In this document: in pieces, positions 20,871 to 30,439 of the stretch
Layout: each line of letters opens with the position of its first letter
How positions within the stretch are numbered: the first letter of the stretch is position 1
Assembly (NCBI RefSeq): GCF_000196855.1
Contig: NC_014319.1
Location: forward strand, 1 to 64,000
Length of the DNA: 64,000 nt
DNA from: Leuconostoc gasicomitatum LMG 18811
GTDB lineage: Bacteria > Bacillota > Bacilli > Lactobacillales > Lactobacillaceae
Direction: 5' to 3'
Position numbers and translations under genes: made by a program
Notes under the pieces: generated by a model
What the model was told of the DNA's origin: nothing
Databases searched by the model: none
Seen by the model: only the letters and a program-made list of their open reading frames with translations

Positions 20871-21803
20871 TTAAATTGCTCCTTCACAATACTGGTTCAT
20901 CACTGGTATTTGTTCAATGAACCATTTTTCAAATGCTTGCGTATCAATGTTAATGGCAACTTTGGCATTGATTTTACCATTAGACCAGCGATTTTGTGTA
21001 TCAGCAACTGTTGCGCCAGCTGCTGGACCGTCAGTGATGACGTCAACCCAGTAATCTTTTGTGGTGTAAAATTCTGGGTTGAGTAAGTAGCAAATAGTGT
21101 TGACATCGTGCATTGGTTTGCCACCTGGTTCGCTATCACCATAGGCTGTCATTAATTTGTGAAGCATATTGCCTGCCTCACCGATATTAGCAACGGCGTC
21201 AATAGTGTCTAGAGATAATAATGCTTTTAATGTGACATCAAGACCGATCATGACAATTGGGATACCACTTTTAAAGACAACAGCAGCAGCATCAGGATCG
21301 GTAAAAATATTGAATTCTGCCACTGATGAGACATTACCACCAGATAATGAACCGCCCATCAAAACAAATTCTTTGATTTGACTGATTAATTCTGGATGAT
21401 TTTGAATTAACAAGGCGATATTTGTATAAGAACCAGTAGCAACAATTGTCATTGGTTCAGGCGCTTCTGACAATACTTTTGCCATGGCACTGACAGCATC
21501 AGTGGGCAAAGCTTGTGTTGTAACGGTTGGGAATTCATAGCCAGGCATACCTGATGCGCCATGAATATATGAGGCATCAACAAACGCTTTTTTTAATGGT
21601 GCAGCAGCACCACGTGCTACAGGTACTTGTGTCTGTTTAAAAAATGTGGTGAGTTTTAAGAGATTAATTGTTGTTTTATCAACGGAAACATTACCAGCAA
21701 CACTTGTCAGTAATTTGATATCGATTTCTGGGTTAGTCAGTGCAATTGATAGCGCTACTGCGTCATCAATACCTGGGTCCATATCTAAAATAATAGGTGT
21801 CAT
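20871..21803 (-). CDS. Ribonucleoside hydrolase (second paralogue)
   Basis: This 310 aa nucleoside hydrolase begins MTPIILDMDPGIDDAVALSI with the DMDPGIDD calcium site; other motifs are IVATGSYTNIALL, VLMGGSLSGGN, EFNIFTDPDAA and MHDVNTICYLL. The ATG at 21803 is better spaced from AAAGG than that at 21809. The DMDPGIDD signature resembles the RihA/RihC type, which acts on pyrimidine or mixed ribonucleosides. The two paralogues, clearly diverged, probably split the substrate range between purine and pyrimidine nucleosides. Confidence 0.93.
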   Translation of the reverse strand: MTPIILDMDPGIDDAVALSIALTNPEIDIKLLTSVAGNVSVDKTTINLLKLTTFFKQTQVPVARGAAAPLKKAFVDASYIHGASGMPGYEFPTVTTQALPTDAVSAMAKVLSEAPEPMTIVATGSYTNIALLIQNHPELISQIKEFVLMGGSLSGGNVSSVAEFNIFTDPDAAAVVFKSGIPIVMIGLDVTLKALLSLDTIDAVANIGEAGNMLHKLMTAYGDSEPGGKPMHDVNTICYLLNPEFYTTKDYWVDVITDGPAAGATVADTQNRWSNGKINAKVAINIDTQAFEKWFIEQIPVMNQYCEGAI

Positions 21804-21832
21804 GTTCATACCTTTCTAAATTGTAATATTGC

Positions 21833-23056
21833 TTACCACACGAATAATCCGGCAGTTGCTGCTGACAATAATGAAACGAGAATACCTGACAATAACATGT
21901 ACGGTACGCGTGCGCTAATGTAATCATTCTTTTCTTTATTGACCAATCCTTTGAAGGCGCCAATAATCATACCAATTGTACCAAAGTTGGCAAAACTTGT
22001 TAAGAAGACAGTTAAGACAATACGTGCATGTTCATTTGCAAAGAGACCTTTACTAGCCATGATTGACTTTGATACTTCACCCATGACGACGAATTCATTG
22101 GTTACTAACTTTGTACCCATGAATTGTGCGAGTTGGAAAGCATCGTGTACGTTGAAACCAAGCAACCAAGCAAATGGGAACATAATAACACCAAAGATAT
22201 TTTCAAGTGTTAACCAATGCAAGCCAGTTAAGCTAAATAGTTGGTTGATGAGGGCTGCTAATGAGACAAAGGCAATAACGGTTGCAGTGATGATTAAAAT
22301 CAACTTACCAGCACCCAGAATTGAATCACCTAAGAATGAGAAGAAAGGTTCTTTTTTAGTTCCTTTTTCATTAATATTAACAATGATATCATCTTCGGGG
22401 GCAACTTTGTTAGGATTTAAAATTGAAGTAATGACAATGGCACCCAAGATGTTAAGTGGGATAGCTGTCAAAACATATTTGCCGGGAACCATTTGTGTAT
22501 ACGCACCGATAATGGCAGAAGTAACACAGCTCATTGACATCATAGCCAATGTGAAGTTACGGCTTGCCGACATGTGATCCAATTGTGATTTAGAAACAGC
22601 TAAAACTTCAGTGTTACCAAGAAACATCATTTCAATAGAGAAAAATGCTTCAAATTTTGGTTGTCCAGTAACAAATGTTAGTGCTTTACCAATCCACTTG
22701 ATTAGCCAAGGCAAGATACCAATATAGGTTAAAATATCAAATAGTGGGACAACTAGTAAAATGGGTAACAAGGCTGATGTTACGAAATTAGGGCCACCGT
22801 GATTTGATGTTAACCACTCAGGCAATGCAAAGGCAATACCTTGTGATGCAACAGAAACTAGCCAGTTAAAGCCATCAGCAGCACCTTGGACGGCAACTTG
22901 GCCGGCTTTGAACTGCGTGAAGAACCAAGCTAATACTAATTCAATGGCTAGGACGATACCAACAGATCGCCATTGAATGTTTTTCTTATCTCGGGAAAAC
23001 AAAACAGCGATGGCAATGAAAACAAAAATACCAAGTACGTTAGCAAATAAGAACAT
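21833..23056 (-). CDS. nupC: Concentrative nucleoside transporter, NupC family
   Basis: This 407 aa CNT-family permease imports nucleosides with protons or sodium. It shows the family's membrane plan, with an N-terminal three-helix part, GLPF-like and gate regions, and the conserved FFSIEMMFLGNTEVLAVSKSQLDHM and GFNVHDAFQLAQFMGTKLVTNEFV segments. It is first in an operon with two nucleoside hydrolases, so imported nucleosides are cleaved at once. Its promoter carries a cre-type site and a second LacI-type palindrome shared with the ribose operon. Confidence 0.94.
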   Translation of the reverse strand: MFLFANVLGIFVFIAIAVLFSRDKKNIQWRSVGIVLAIELVLAWFFTQFKAGQVAVQGAADGFNWLVSVASQGIAFALPEWLTSNHGGPNFVTSALLPILLVVPLFDILTYIGILPWLIKWIGKALTFVTGQPKFEAFFSIEMMFLGNTEVLAVSKSQLDHMSASRNFTLAMMSMSCVTSAIIGAYTQMVPGKYVLTAIPLNILGAIVITSILNPNKVAPEDDIIVNINEKGTKKEPFFSFLGDSILGAGKLILIITATVIAFVSLAALINQLFSLTGLHWLTLENIFGVIMFPFAWLLGFNVHDAFQLAQFMGTKLVTNEFVVMGEVSKSIMASKGLFANEHARIVLTVFLTSFANFGTIGMIIGAFKGLVNKEKNDYISARVPYMLLSGILVSLLSAATAGLFVW

Positions 23057-23090
23057 AATTTTTTCCTCTCTTGAATAGAAAATTTATTAA

Positions 23091-23150
23091 GTAAAGCGTT
23101 TAACCAAAGGCCAGTGTAACATATTTTATTTAAAAATGGAAGCGCTTTCA
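23091..23150. promoter_or_regulatory. nupC promoter operators: cre-like site plus LacI-type palindrome
   Basis: TGGAAGCGCTTTCA at 23137-23150 fits the cre/LacI-family consensus. GTAAAGCGTTTAAC at 23091-23104 is a near-perfect palindrome of LacI-family type. On the minus strand a possible promoter (TTCCAT, 17 bases, TACACT) lies between, so the first site overlaps the -35 and the second lies downstream of the start. The same pair occurs before rbsD. Confidence 0.75.
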
Positions 23151-23211
23151 GGTAGTTTTTAAGGTACAATAGATATATTAAAGTATACCATTACGATAAG
23201 GGATAGAGTTT

Positions 23212-24207
23212 ATGCGCAAAACTTCAATTAAAGATGTTGCTAAAAAAGCAGATGTGTCTATTGCAGCAGTCTCTCAAATTTTAAACAATAAAGGGCAACG
23301 ATTCTCAAAGCATACAATAGAAAAAGTATTACAGGCACGTGATGATTTGGGATATGTACCAAATAGTGCTGCGCGAAACCTAAAGGGGACACACAATCGT
23401 TTAATTGGTATTATTGTACCATCCTTTCGTATGCCATTTTTCGCAGATATTATACAAAGTATGCAAGATAACGCACCTACTGATGTGAACCTTGTTTTTC
23501 TGGGTTCAACAGATGATAACTTACAAAACGCGATTTATTCGTTAGTTGAACGTGGTGCACAGGCGCTTATTTTTGGTAAACCGATACCAAATCGTGCAGA
23601 AGTGAATGAATTTTTGAAAAAAAGACACATCCCATACCTTGTGCTTGATCAAAATGCCGATATTAATGCGCAAGACATGGTACAAACGAATGAATTTACT
23701 GGTGGGAGCTTAGTTGCTAGTCATCTATTATCATTAGGTCATCGAAAAATTGCATTAATTTTACCAAATAAATTAACTGATAATATGAGACAACGTCGTG
23801 CTGGTTTTTTGGATACGTTGTCGACAGCGAATTTATCACCCACTACTATTATAACTGCAACACTATCAAAACATGGTGGTTTAGCTTCAGTGCATCAATT
23901 AATTCAAAGTGAGTCAACGGCAGCTTTTGTCTTAAATGATGAAATGGCCATCGGGGTATTACGCGGATTAGCTTATCAAAACATTAAAGTACCAGCTGAT
24001 ATATCTATCGCAGGGTATGATGATACAGATTATGCTGAGTTTATGATTCCAACACTTACTACAGTGATGCAGCCGGTTCTAGAAATTGGAAAAGCGGCCT
24101 TGAATATGATATTAAGACGGTTAGATCACCCAAATTTACCTTTTCAAACAGCTTTTTTTGACGTTAAATTAATTGTTCGAGAGTCGACTGGGTCAGTTAA
24201 ATTATAA
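23212..24207 (+). CDS. LacI-family regulator, probably RbsR-type
   Basis: This 331 aa regulator has the LacI helix-turn-helix (TSIKDVAKKADVSIAAVSQIL, hinge helix NSAARNLKG) and a periplasmic-binding-like effector domain. The operator-binding residues and effector fold resemble RbsR/PurR/CcpA relatives; a ribose-type ligand is inferred from neighbours. It lies divergent from nupC and upstream of rbsDACBK-rpiA. Both flanking promoters have the same operator pair, so it is the likely common repressor. Confidence 0.88.
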   Translation: MRKTSIKDVAKKADVSIAAVSQILNNKGQRFSKHTIEKVLQARDDLGYVPNSAARNLKGTHNRLIGIIVPSFRMPFFADIIQSMQDNAPTDVNLVFLGSTDDNLQNAIYSLVERGAQALIFGKPIPNRAEVNEFLKKRHIPYLVLDQNADINAQDMVQTNEFTGGSLVASHLLSLGHRKIALILPNKLTDNMRQRRAGFLDTLSTANLSPTTIITATLSKHGGLASVHQLIQSESTAAFVLNDEMAIGVLRGLAYQNIKVPADISIAGYDDTDYAEFMIPTLTTVMQPVLEIGKAALNMILRRLDHPNLPFQTAFFDVKLIVRESTGSVKL

Positions 24208-24452
24208 AAGCATGTCGTCCATGTCATGATGTTAGCCCATAACATTGAGGGATTTGTATGTTAAAGACAGATCAGTTAGTTTTAACGGGAGAACTAACTT
24301 GATGTTTGATCAATAATAACTTGCAATATTGGGACAAAATGCCGATTTAATGAGGGTTTAGGTTTAGGGTTAATTGTAAATAATATGAGATATTAAATAA
24401 ACTATCAAAATATAACTTGACAAAGTAAATAAAAGGGTCTAATTTATATATA

Positions 24453-24517
24453 TGGAAGCGCTTACAAAATATTAATTAAAAGGCCTCTTTTTTTGAACAA
24501 AAAGTAAAACGTTTTAC
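24453..24517. promoter_or_regulatory. rbs operon operators: cre-like site plus perfect palindrome
   Basis: TGGAAGCGCTTACA at 24453-24466 is a cre-type element; GTAAAACGTTTTAC at 24504-24517 is a perfect 14-bp palindrome with a central CG, as LacI-family proteins prefer. Their order and spacing (about 50 bp centre to centre) resemble those before nupC. Confidence 0.78.
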
Positions 24518-24540
24518 CAAATTTAAAAGGAGAGCTTATC

Positions 24541-24939
24541 ATGAAAAAGATAGGTATTATGAATTCAAATATTTCTGCGAGAGTAGCTGACATGGGACAC
24601 ATGGATTGGTTAGCAGTGGGAGACGCAGGAACACCTGTCCCAGAAGGCGTAGATAAAATTGATTTATCTGTAAAAAGCGGGATACCGAGTTTTATGGAGG
24701 TGCTGGATGTCATATTGTTGGAGTTAGAAGTGCAAAAAATTTATTTAGCTGAAGAAATTAAAGTAAAGAATCCTGATATTTTGGAACAAATTAATAGACG
24801 ATTCGATGGTGATGTCAGCATTGAATTTATTTCTCACAATGATCTAAAGAAGAATATTAAAGAAAGTAAAGCATTTATTAGAACAGGGGAAACCACGCCA
24901 TATGCAAATATTATTTTGGAAAGTGGCGTTATTTTCTAA
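24541..24939 (+). CDS. rbsD: D-ribose pyranase RbsD
   Basis: RbsD interconverts pyranose and furanose forms of ribose so that RbsK can use it. The 132 aa protein has the family start MKKIGIMNSNISARVADMGH with its catalytic His, the PVPEGVDKIDLS segment, and the C-terminal IRTGETTPYANIIL motif. AAGGAGAG precedes the ATG. First gene of rbsDACBK-rpiA. Confidence 0.96.
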   Translation: MKKIGIMNSNISARVADMGHMDWLAVGDAGTPVPEGVDKIDLSVKSGIPSFMEVLDVILLELEVQKIYLAEEIKVKNPDILEQINRRFDGDVSIEFISHNDLKKNIKESKAFIRTGETTPYANIILESGVIF

Positions 24940-24967
24940 AAAGTAATGATAAATGGAAGGAGCAAAC

Positions 24968-26455
24968 ATGAAAATTGATATGGTTGGTATTTCTAAGTCA
25001 TTTGGTAAAAATCATGTATTACGAGATGTTGATTTTCATATAGGGAATGCTGAAGTGCATGCCTTAATGGGAGAAAACGGTGCAGGTAAATCAACACTGA
25101 TGAATATTATGACTGGGTTATTAAAAGCAGATGCTGGTCAAATAATGGTTGATGATAAGGTAGTTACGTTTAATGGTCCCAAGGATGCGGAAGAACATGG
25201 GATTAGTTTTATTCATCAAGAAATGAATAATTTCGGCGAAATGACAGTTTTAGAAAACATGTTTCTAAATAAAGAATTGAAGAAAAAGTTTGGTTTTCTA
25301 GATGAGTCAACTATGCGATCTCAAGCAAACAGTATCTTTCATACGTTACATATTAACTATGATTTGGACAGCCCTATAGGAAATTTGAGCGTTGGCGCAC
25401 AGCAAATGATTGAAATTTCAAAAGCAATGATGACAGATGCGAAAGTTATCATTATGGATGAACCAACGGCAGCATTAACAACATCAGAAATACGTTCTCT
25501 CTTCGAAACCGTGAATAATTTAAAGGCTCGCGGTGTGAGTTTTATTTATATCAGCCATCGTATTGAGGAAAATATGGAGATAGCTGACAAAATAACAATT
25601 ATGCGTGATGGTCATACCGTTAGCGAGTCGCGAATTTCTGATACAAGCGTTGATAAAATAGTTACTAGTATGGTTGGTCGTGATATTGGTGAATTTTATC
25701 CAGACCGTCATAAAAACTATGGGGATACTATGCTAAGTGTGTCCCATCTCACTCGTGTTGACAAATTTAAGGATATTAATTTTTCTGTCAAATCAGGTGA
25801 AATATTAGGATTTTCAGGGTTAATGGGATCAGGTCGAACCGAAATAATGCGAGCAATATTTGGGGTTGATCCAATAGACTCTGGTGATATTAAAATAGAT
25901 GGTAAGATAGAAAAAATTTCGGATCCGTCAAATGCTATTAAGCAAGGAATTGGTTTTGTAACTGAAAATCGTAAAGATGAGGGGTTGATTCTTGATTTCT
26001 CTGTTGCTGAAAATATTATTATGCCAAGTCTACAGGAGTTGGTAAAAAATCATATGATAGATGAAACTACTAAAGAAAGTTTTGTGGATCTGTTGATAAA
26101 ACGTTTAACTGTGAAGACAGATGGTCAAAATATTAGTGTGGGCAGTTTATCTGGTGGAAATCAACAGAAAGTAGTACTCGCCAAATGGATTGGTGCTGGC
26201 AGTAAAATATTGATTTTAGATGAACCGACACGAGGCGTGGATGTTGGTGCTAAACGAGAAATTTATGATTTAATGAATGAGTTAACTGATCGAGGGGTTG
26301 CAATTATAATGGTTTCGAGTGATCTACCAGAAGTCTTAGCTATGAGTGATCGCATTGCAGTCATGTATGAGGGCAGTCTTATGGGAATTGTCGACAATAA
26401 CGAAAAGGTAACAGAATCGGACATTATGACACTTGCAACAGGAGGAAAAATATAA
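24968..26455 (+). CDS. rbsA: Ribose ABC transporter ATPase RbsA
   Basis: This 495 aa protein is the fused double ATPase of sugar importers. The first domain has GENGAGKSTLMN, NLSVGAQQMIEISKA and VIIMDEPTAALTT; the second a degenerate GLMGSGRTEIM, then SLSGGNQQKVVLAKW and ILILDEPTRGVDVG. The start at 24968 follows GAAGGAGCAAAC; an upstream in-frame ATG at 24953 lacks a site. Its stop overlaps the rbsC start by one base. Confidence 0.97.
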   Translation: MKIDMVGISKSFGKNHVLRDVDFHIGNAEVHALMGENGAGKSTLMNIMTGLLKADAGQIMVDDKVVTFNGPKDAEEHGISFIHQEMNNFGEMTVLENMFLNKELKKKFGFLDESTMRSQANSIFHTLHINYDLDSPIGNLSVGAQQMIEISKAMMTDAKVIIMDEPTAALTTSEIRSLFETVNNLKARGVSFIYISHRIEENMEIADKITIMRDGHTVSESRISDTSVDKIVTSMVGRDIGEFYPDRHKNYGDTMLSVSHLTRVDKFKDINFSVKSGEILGFSGLMGSGRTEIMRAIFGVDPIDSGDIKIDGKIEKISDPSNAIKQGIGFVTENRKDEGLILDFSVAENIIMPSLQELVKNHMIDETTKESFVDLLIKRLTVKTDGQNISVGSLSGGNQQKVVLAKWIGAGSKILILDEPTRGVDVGAKREIYDLMNELTDRGVAIIMVSSDLPEVLAMSDRIAVMYEGSLMGIVDNNEKVTESDIMTLATGGKI

Positions 26456-27441
26456 TGGCTAGCGAAAAACGCGTAGAGAAAGTACAAGTAGTAAAAGATA
26501 ATAAGAATCTGATGAGTAAGGTATCAGGGTTAGGCCCAGTCCTTGCATTAATTGTCTTAGCCTTGCTCACAACTGCAATGAATCCAAGTTTTTTAGATCC
26601 TAATAACTTATTGAACTTGTTACGACAAGTTTCGATTAATGGATTGATTGCATTTGGTATGACATTTGTCATTCTTACTGGCGGAATTGACTTATCAGTT
26701 GGTGCAATATTAGCTTTAACTTCAGCCTTGTCCGCTATGATGATTACAAGCGGCGTGCCAACATTAATTGCAATGTTAGTTGGAATTATAATTGGGGGTA
26801 TCTTAGGTGGCGTGAACGGATTAATTATTACTAAAGGTGGCGCAGCACCATTTATTGCTTCACTGGCAACAATGACAATTTTCCGTGGTGCAACATATGT
26901 TTTTACAAATGGTAATCCAATTACAGGAAAAGCAATGAATAATAGCTTTGTGTTTCAATTCATTGGTCGAGGATATTTCTTCGGAATCCCGGTTCCAGTT
27001 ATATTGATGATAATTGCATTTATTATTCTGTATGTTTTGCTACATAAGATGACATTTGGAAGGAAAACCTATGCTCTTGGTGGTAATGAAAAAGCAGCTT
27101 TTGTGTCTGGTATTAAAGTAAATATTACTAAAACTTGGATATATGTCATTTCGGGAATTATGAGCTCAGCAGCCGGTATGATTTTGATTTCGCGATTAAG
27201 TTCAGCTCAACCAGATGCAGGAACAGGATTTGAAATGGATGCTATTGCTGCTGTTGTTCTGGGCGGTACATCATTAGCTGGAGGACGTGGTCGGATATTT
27301 GGGACACTTATTGGTGCGCTAATTATTGGTACATTAAACAATGGTATGAACCTAATTGGTATTTCCAGTTTTTATCAGCAAATTGTTAAGGGAATTGTGA
27401 TTATTATAGCAGTTCTACTTGACCGTCGGAAGAAAGCATAA
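26455..27441 (+). CDS. rbsC: Ribose ABC transporter permease RbsC
   Basis: This 328 aa permease has about eight to ten membrane helices and the signature GGIDLSVGAILALTSALSA, plus AVVLGGTSLAGGRGRIFGTLIGALIIGTLNNGMN of the ribose/xylose branch. GGAGG lies 10 bases before the ATG. It would form the channel with RbsA and receive ribose from RbsB. Confidence 0.97.
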   Translation: MASEKRVEKVQVVKDNKNLMSKVSGLGPVLALIVLALLTTAMNPSFLDPNNLLNLLRQVSINGLIAFGMTFVILTGGIDLSVGAILALTSALSAMMITSGVPTLIAMLVGIIIGGILGGVNGLIITKGGAAPFIASLATMTIFRGATYVFTNGNPITGKAMNNSFVFQFIGRGYFFGIPVPVILMIIAFIILYVLLHKMTFGRKTYALGGNEKAAFVSGIKVNITKTWIYVISGIMSSAAGMILISRLSSAQPDAGTGFEMDAIAAVVLGGTSLAGGRGRIFGTLIGALIIGTLNNGMNLIGISSFYQQIVKGIVIIIAVLLDRRKKA

Positions 27442-27455
27442 AAGGAGTCGTTATC

Positions 27456-28412
27456 ATGACTAAAAAAATTATCGGTATTATTGCTGCTATTGGCATATTG
27501 ATATATGGTATTTTCTTCGTTACATCGGGTCGTCAGGTTTTTTCTATCAGCAATCCCTTTCAAAACAATGTAACAGTGCAGCATAAAAAACCAGCTGAAT
27601 TGAAGATAGGCGTTTCATTATCCACATTGAACAATCCATTCTTTATTTCTATTAAAGATGGTGTGAATGAAGTTGCTAAATCATCTGGATCAAAGGTACA
27701 AGTGTACGATGGACAAAATAGCACGAACAAACAGAGCAACGATGTGGAAGATTTAATTCAAAAAAAGGTTGATGTTCTGATTATAAATCCAGTCGATTCT
27801 TCAGCAATTACGCCAGAAGTTAAGTCTGCAAATGAAGCTGGGATACCAGTTATTACAATAGACAGGTCTTCTGATGGTGGAAAAGTTCTGAGTTTAGTTG
27901 CTTCTGACTCACGAGAAGGCGGTAAAATGGCAGCTGAGTTTATGATTAAAACATTAGGACAAAATGGGAAAATTGCTGAATTACAGGGCACACCTGGCGC
28001 ATCGGCAACACGCGAACGTGGTGCCGGGTTTGATAACACAGCTAAAGGAAAACTTGATACTGTCACACGACAGACAGCTAACTTTGATCGTACACAAGGG
28101 CTGAATACTGCTGAAAATATTGCCCAAGCTCATCCTGAAATAAAGGGATTGTTTGCTCAAAATGATGAAATGGCATTAGGCGCAGTGCAAGCTTTAAAGT
28201 CTAACCCAAATGTTATTATTGTCGGATTTGATGGCTCTGAGGATGGCATTAGTTCTGTAAAGAAGGGTCAAATGGCGGCAACTGTTGCACAGAAACCAAA
28301 AGAAATGGGTAAGTTGGCTGTTCAAGCAGCATATGATTATTTCCAAGGAAAGAAAGTATCAAGCAATATTAAATCACCATTGGAACTTATAGTTTCGGAT
28401 AAGTACAAATAA
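27456..28412 (+). CDS. rbsB: Ribose-binding protein RbsB with uncleaved membrane anchor
   Basis: This 318 aa sugar-binding protein (peripla_BP_4 type) has LKIGVSLSTLNNPFFISIKDGVNE at the start of its mature part, then INPVDSSAITPEV, VASDSREGGKMAAEF, NDEMALGAVQAL and VGFDGSEDGI. Its N-terminus is a membrane helix (residues 4-24) with no cysteine lipobox, so it is probably held by an uncleaved signal anchor rather than as a lipoprotein. AAAGGAG precedes the ATG. Confidence 0.95.
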   Translation: MTKKIIGIIAAIGILIYGIFFVTSGRQVFSISNPFQNNVTVQHKKPAELKIGVSLSTLNNPFFISIKDGVNEVAKSSGSKVQVYDGQNSTNKQSNDVEDLIQKKVDVLIINPVDSSAITPEVKSANEAGIPVITIDRSSDGGKVLSLVASDSREGGKMAAEFMIKTLGQNGKIAELQGTPGASATRERGAGFDNTAKGKLDTVTRQTANFDRTQGLNTAENIAQAHPEIKGLFAQNDEMALGAVQALKSNPNVIIVGFDGSEDGISSVKKGQMAATVAQKPKEMGKLAVQAAYDYFQGKKVSSNIKSPLELIVSDKYK

Positions 28413-28460
28413 GTTGTTAGTTATATTTAGTTCTTATTATGAATATGAAAGGCAGTAAAA

Positions 28461-29408
28461 ATGAATAATGTTGTCGTAATTGGCAGTTTAAATATAGATT
28501 TGGTTACAAAAATTGAAAGACTTCCGCTCCAGGGGGAGACCATCTCCATTATTGATCAAACAACTAATTTTGGTGGAAAAGGTGCGAATCAAGCTGTTGC
28601 GGCCGCCAGGCAAGGAGCAAATGTAACGTTTATTGGCGCCACTGGCGACGATGATAATGGGGAACTTTTCAATGAATTATTAAAAAAAGAAAATATTAAC
28701 ACAGATTACATCGTGAAAAAGGACAAACCAACAGGCACTGCAACCATTTTGTTAGAAGCTAATGGTCATAATACTATACTAGTTCATGGTGGTGCTAATA
28801 TGGACTTGAACAAAGCAGATGTTGAAAAAGCAACAAAAGTGTTACGAGATGCCGATGTAGTTGTCGCACAATTAGAAGTCCCTAAGGAAGCAGTTGAAGC
28901 AGCGTTTAAAATTGCCAAAGTAGGTGGCGCTATTACTGTACTCAATCCAGCACCGATTACGCATAACCTTGGAAAAGAGTTAATTAGTAACACTGACTTA
29001 ATTATACCAAACGAAACAGAGGCAGCTGCGCTTGTTAATGCTTCTAAAAGTACGGATTTAAAAACAATAGAAGATACAATTTATCAACAATTGCGTGTTC
29101 AAGGACTAAAAAACGTGATTATCACTCTCGGAGATAAGGGTGTTTATTATAATATTTTAAACGAACCTGGGTTCTTACCGATTTTTACAGTAGATACAGT
29201 AGATACTACAGCTGCCGGAGATACGTTTATTGGAACAGTTGTTGCAAGCTTACGACATGACATGCTATATATGCGAGAATTATTATTACGTAGTACCATG
29301 GCCAGTTCTCTAGCTGTAAGTAAGGCTGGCGCTATATCATCTATCCCATATAAAAAAGCAGTTGACGAAAAGATTAATCAATTAGGAAACTACGAGGCAT
29401 CAAGATGA
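28461..29408 (+). CDS. rbsK: Ribokinase RbsK
   Basis: RbsK phosphorylates ribose to ribose-5-phosphate. The 315 aa PfkB-family protein has NFGGKGANQAVAAARQGANV and the C-terminal motif DTVDTTAAGDTFIGTVVA with the catalytic aspartate. AAAGGCAG precedes the ATG. It overlaps rpiA by 4 bases (ATGA). It can serve ribose from both RbsABC import and the hydrolases at 19.9-21.8 kb. Confidence 0.97.
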   Translation: MNNVVVIGSLNIDLVTKIERLPLQGETISIIDQTTNFGGKGANQAVAAARQGANVTFIGATGDDDNGELFNELLKKENINTDYIVKKDKPTGTATILLEANGHNTILVHGGANMDLNKADVEKATKVLRDADVVVAQLEVPKEAVEAAFKIAKVGGAITVLNPAPITHNLGKELISNTDLIIPNETEAAALVNASKSTDLKTIEDTIYQQLRVQGLKNVIITLGDKGVYYNILNEPGFLPIFTVDTVDTTAAGDTFIGTVVASLRHDMLYMRELLLRSTMASSLAVSKAGAISSIPYKKAVDEKINQLGNYEASR

Positions 29409-30091
29409 TTACACAAGACGAGAAGAAGAAGAGAGCTGCTGAAGTAGCGGTTAATTATATAAAGGATGGCATGGTAGTTGGTTTAGGAACAGGTTCAACG
29501 GTTATGTATTTACTAGAAGCTATTGCTCGTCAGGGATTAAAAATTTCTGGGGTGACAACTTCAAAAAAAACCTCTAAGATATGTGCCAGTTTGGGTATCA
29601 AAGTCAATGACATTGACAATGTAGATCACATCGATGTCACTATTGATGGCGCCGATGAAGTTGATGTTTATATGAATGGTATTAAAGGTGGTGGCGCAGC
29701 ATTATTAATGGAAAAAATTGTAGCTAAAAACTCTAAACGTAATATCTGGATTGTCGATGATACTAAGGTGCATGATATTTTAGGGACATTTCCTCTACCC
29801 GTTGAAGTTGTTCCTTATGGAAGTGGTCGTTTATTGAAAAAATTTAACGATAAAGGTCTTAAGCCTATTCTTAGAATGGATAAAAACAAGTTGCCCATAG
29901 TAACTGATGGTGGGCATTATATTATTGATTTACATTTAAATGCGATTGATAATCCGCAAAATTTAGCCGAGTATCTTGAGCGTCAAGTTGGTGTTGTGGA
30001 GCATGGATTATTTTTAGATGTAGCAGACGTCATTATAATTGGTGGAGATAAAAATATTATTAAGGAACGCAAAAATAGAATGACAGAATAA
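29405..30091 (+). CDS. rpiA: Ribose-5-phosphate isomerase A
   Basis: RpiA converts ribose-5-phosphate to ribulose-5-phosphate, leading toward xylulose-5-phosphate and the phosphoketolase route. The 228 aa protein has VGLGTGSTVMYLLEAI, DVTIDGADEVD, KGGGAALLMEKI and DGGHYIIDL. A ribose-operon copy coupled to rbsK suggests dedicated flux from ribose; a housekeeping copy may exist elsewhere. A terminator follows. Confidence 0.96.
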   Translation: MITQDEKKKRAAEVAVNYIKDGMVVGLGTGSTVMYLLEAIARQGLKISGVTTSKKTSKICASLGIKVNDIDNVDHIDVTIDGADEVDVYMNGIKGGGAALLMEKIVAKNSKRNIWIVDDTKVHDILGTFPLPVEVVPYGSGRLLKKFNDKGLKPILRMDKNKLPIVTDGGHYIIDLHLNAIDNPQNLAEYLERQVGVVEHGLFLDVADVIIIGGDKNIIKERKNRMTE

Positions 30092-30114
30092 ATTTGGTCG
30101 TCTAGAAAAAAATA

Positions 30115-30162
30115 AAAGTCTCTGATAAAATTAGTTTTCTCTCACTTTATCAGAGACTTTTA
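30115..30162 (+). terminator. Terminator after the ribose operon
   Basis: AAAAGTCTCTGATAAA pairs with TTTATCAGAGACTTTT around a 16-base loop. Confidence 0.9.
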
Positions 30163-30381
30163 AATTAGACAGATTATAAAAACACCTTGCATAAAAAAGG
30201 AACAGGTTATATCTTCTGGTTCATCATCTCATGACGGTACTGTCATATATTATAGTGACAATCATTCAGACAAGTTTTTCAGCAATATGTAGTGTTTGAT
30301 TAATTATTGCAAGCTGCCAGATATAATTGTCTTACTTTGGTTACTTTTGTAAATTGGCTATTAATGTATTTTATTAATCAA

Positions 30382-30410
30382 TTGACATTTTAAACTAATA
30401 ATTATATAAT
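30382..30410 (+). promoter_or_regulatory. Consensus sigma-A promoter of the T-box leader
   Basis: TTGACA (30382-30387), 17-base spacer and TATAAT (30405-30410) match the consensus exactly. The 200 bp before it hold no gene that I can support. Confidence 0.9.
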
Positions 30411-30439
30411 CTATTTATTATATAACGTCGAAAAGATAA

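Noticed and set aside
24273..24300. Palindrome GTTAGTTTT...GAACTAAC after the LacI-type gene
   Set aside because: It may end that transcript, but no T run follows and the stem is short; not called as a terminator.
30162..30381. Frame reading KKEQVISSGSSSHDGTVIYY before the T-box promoter
   Set aside because: It is short, has no start or ribosome site and lies between a terminator and a promoter; probably debris.
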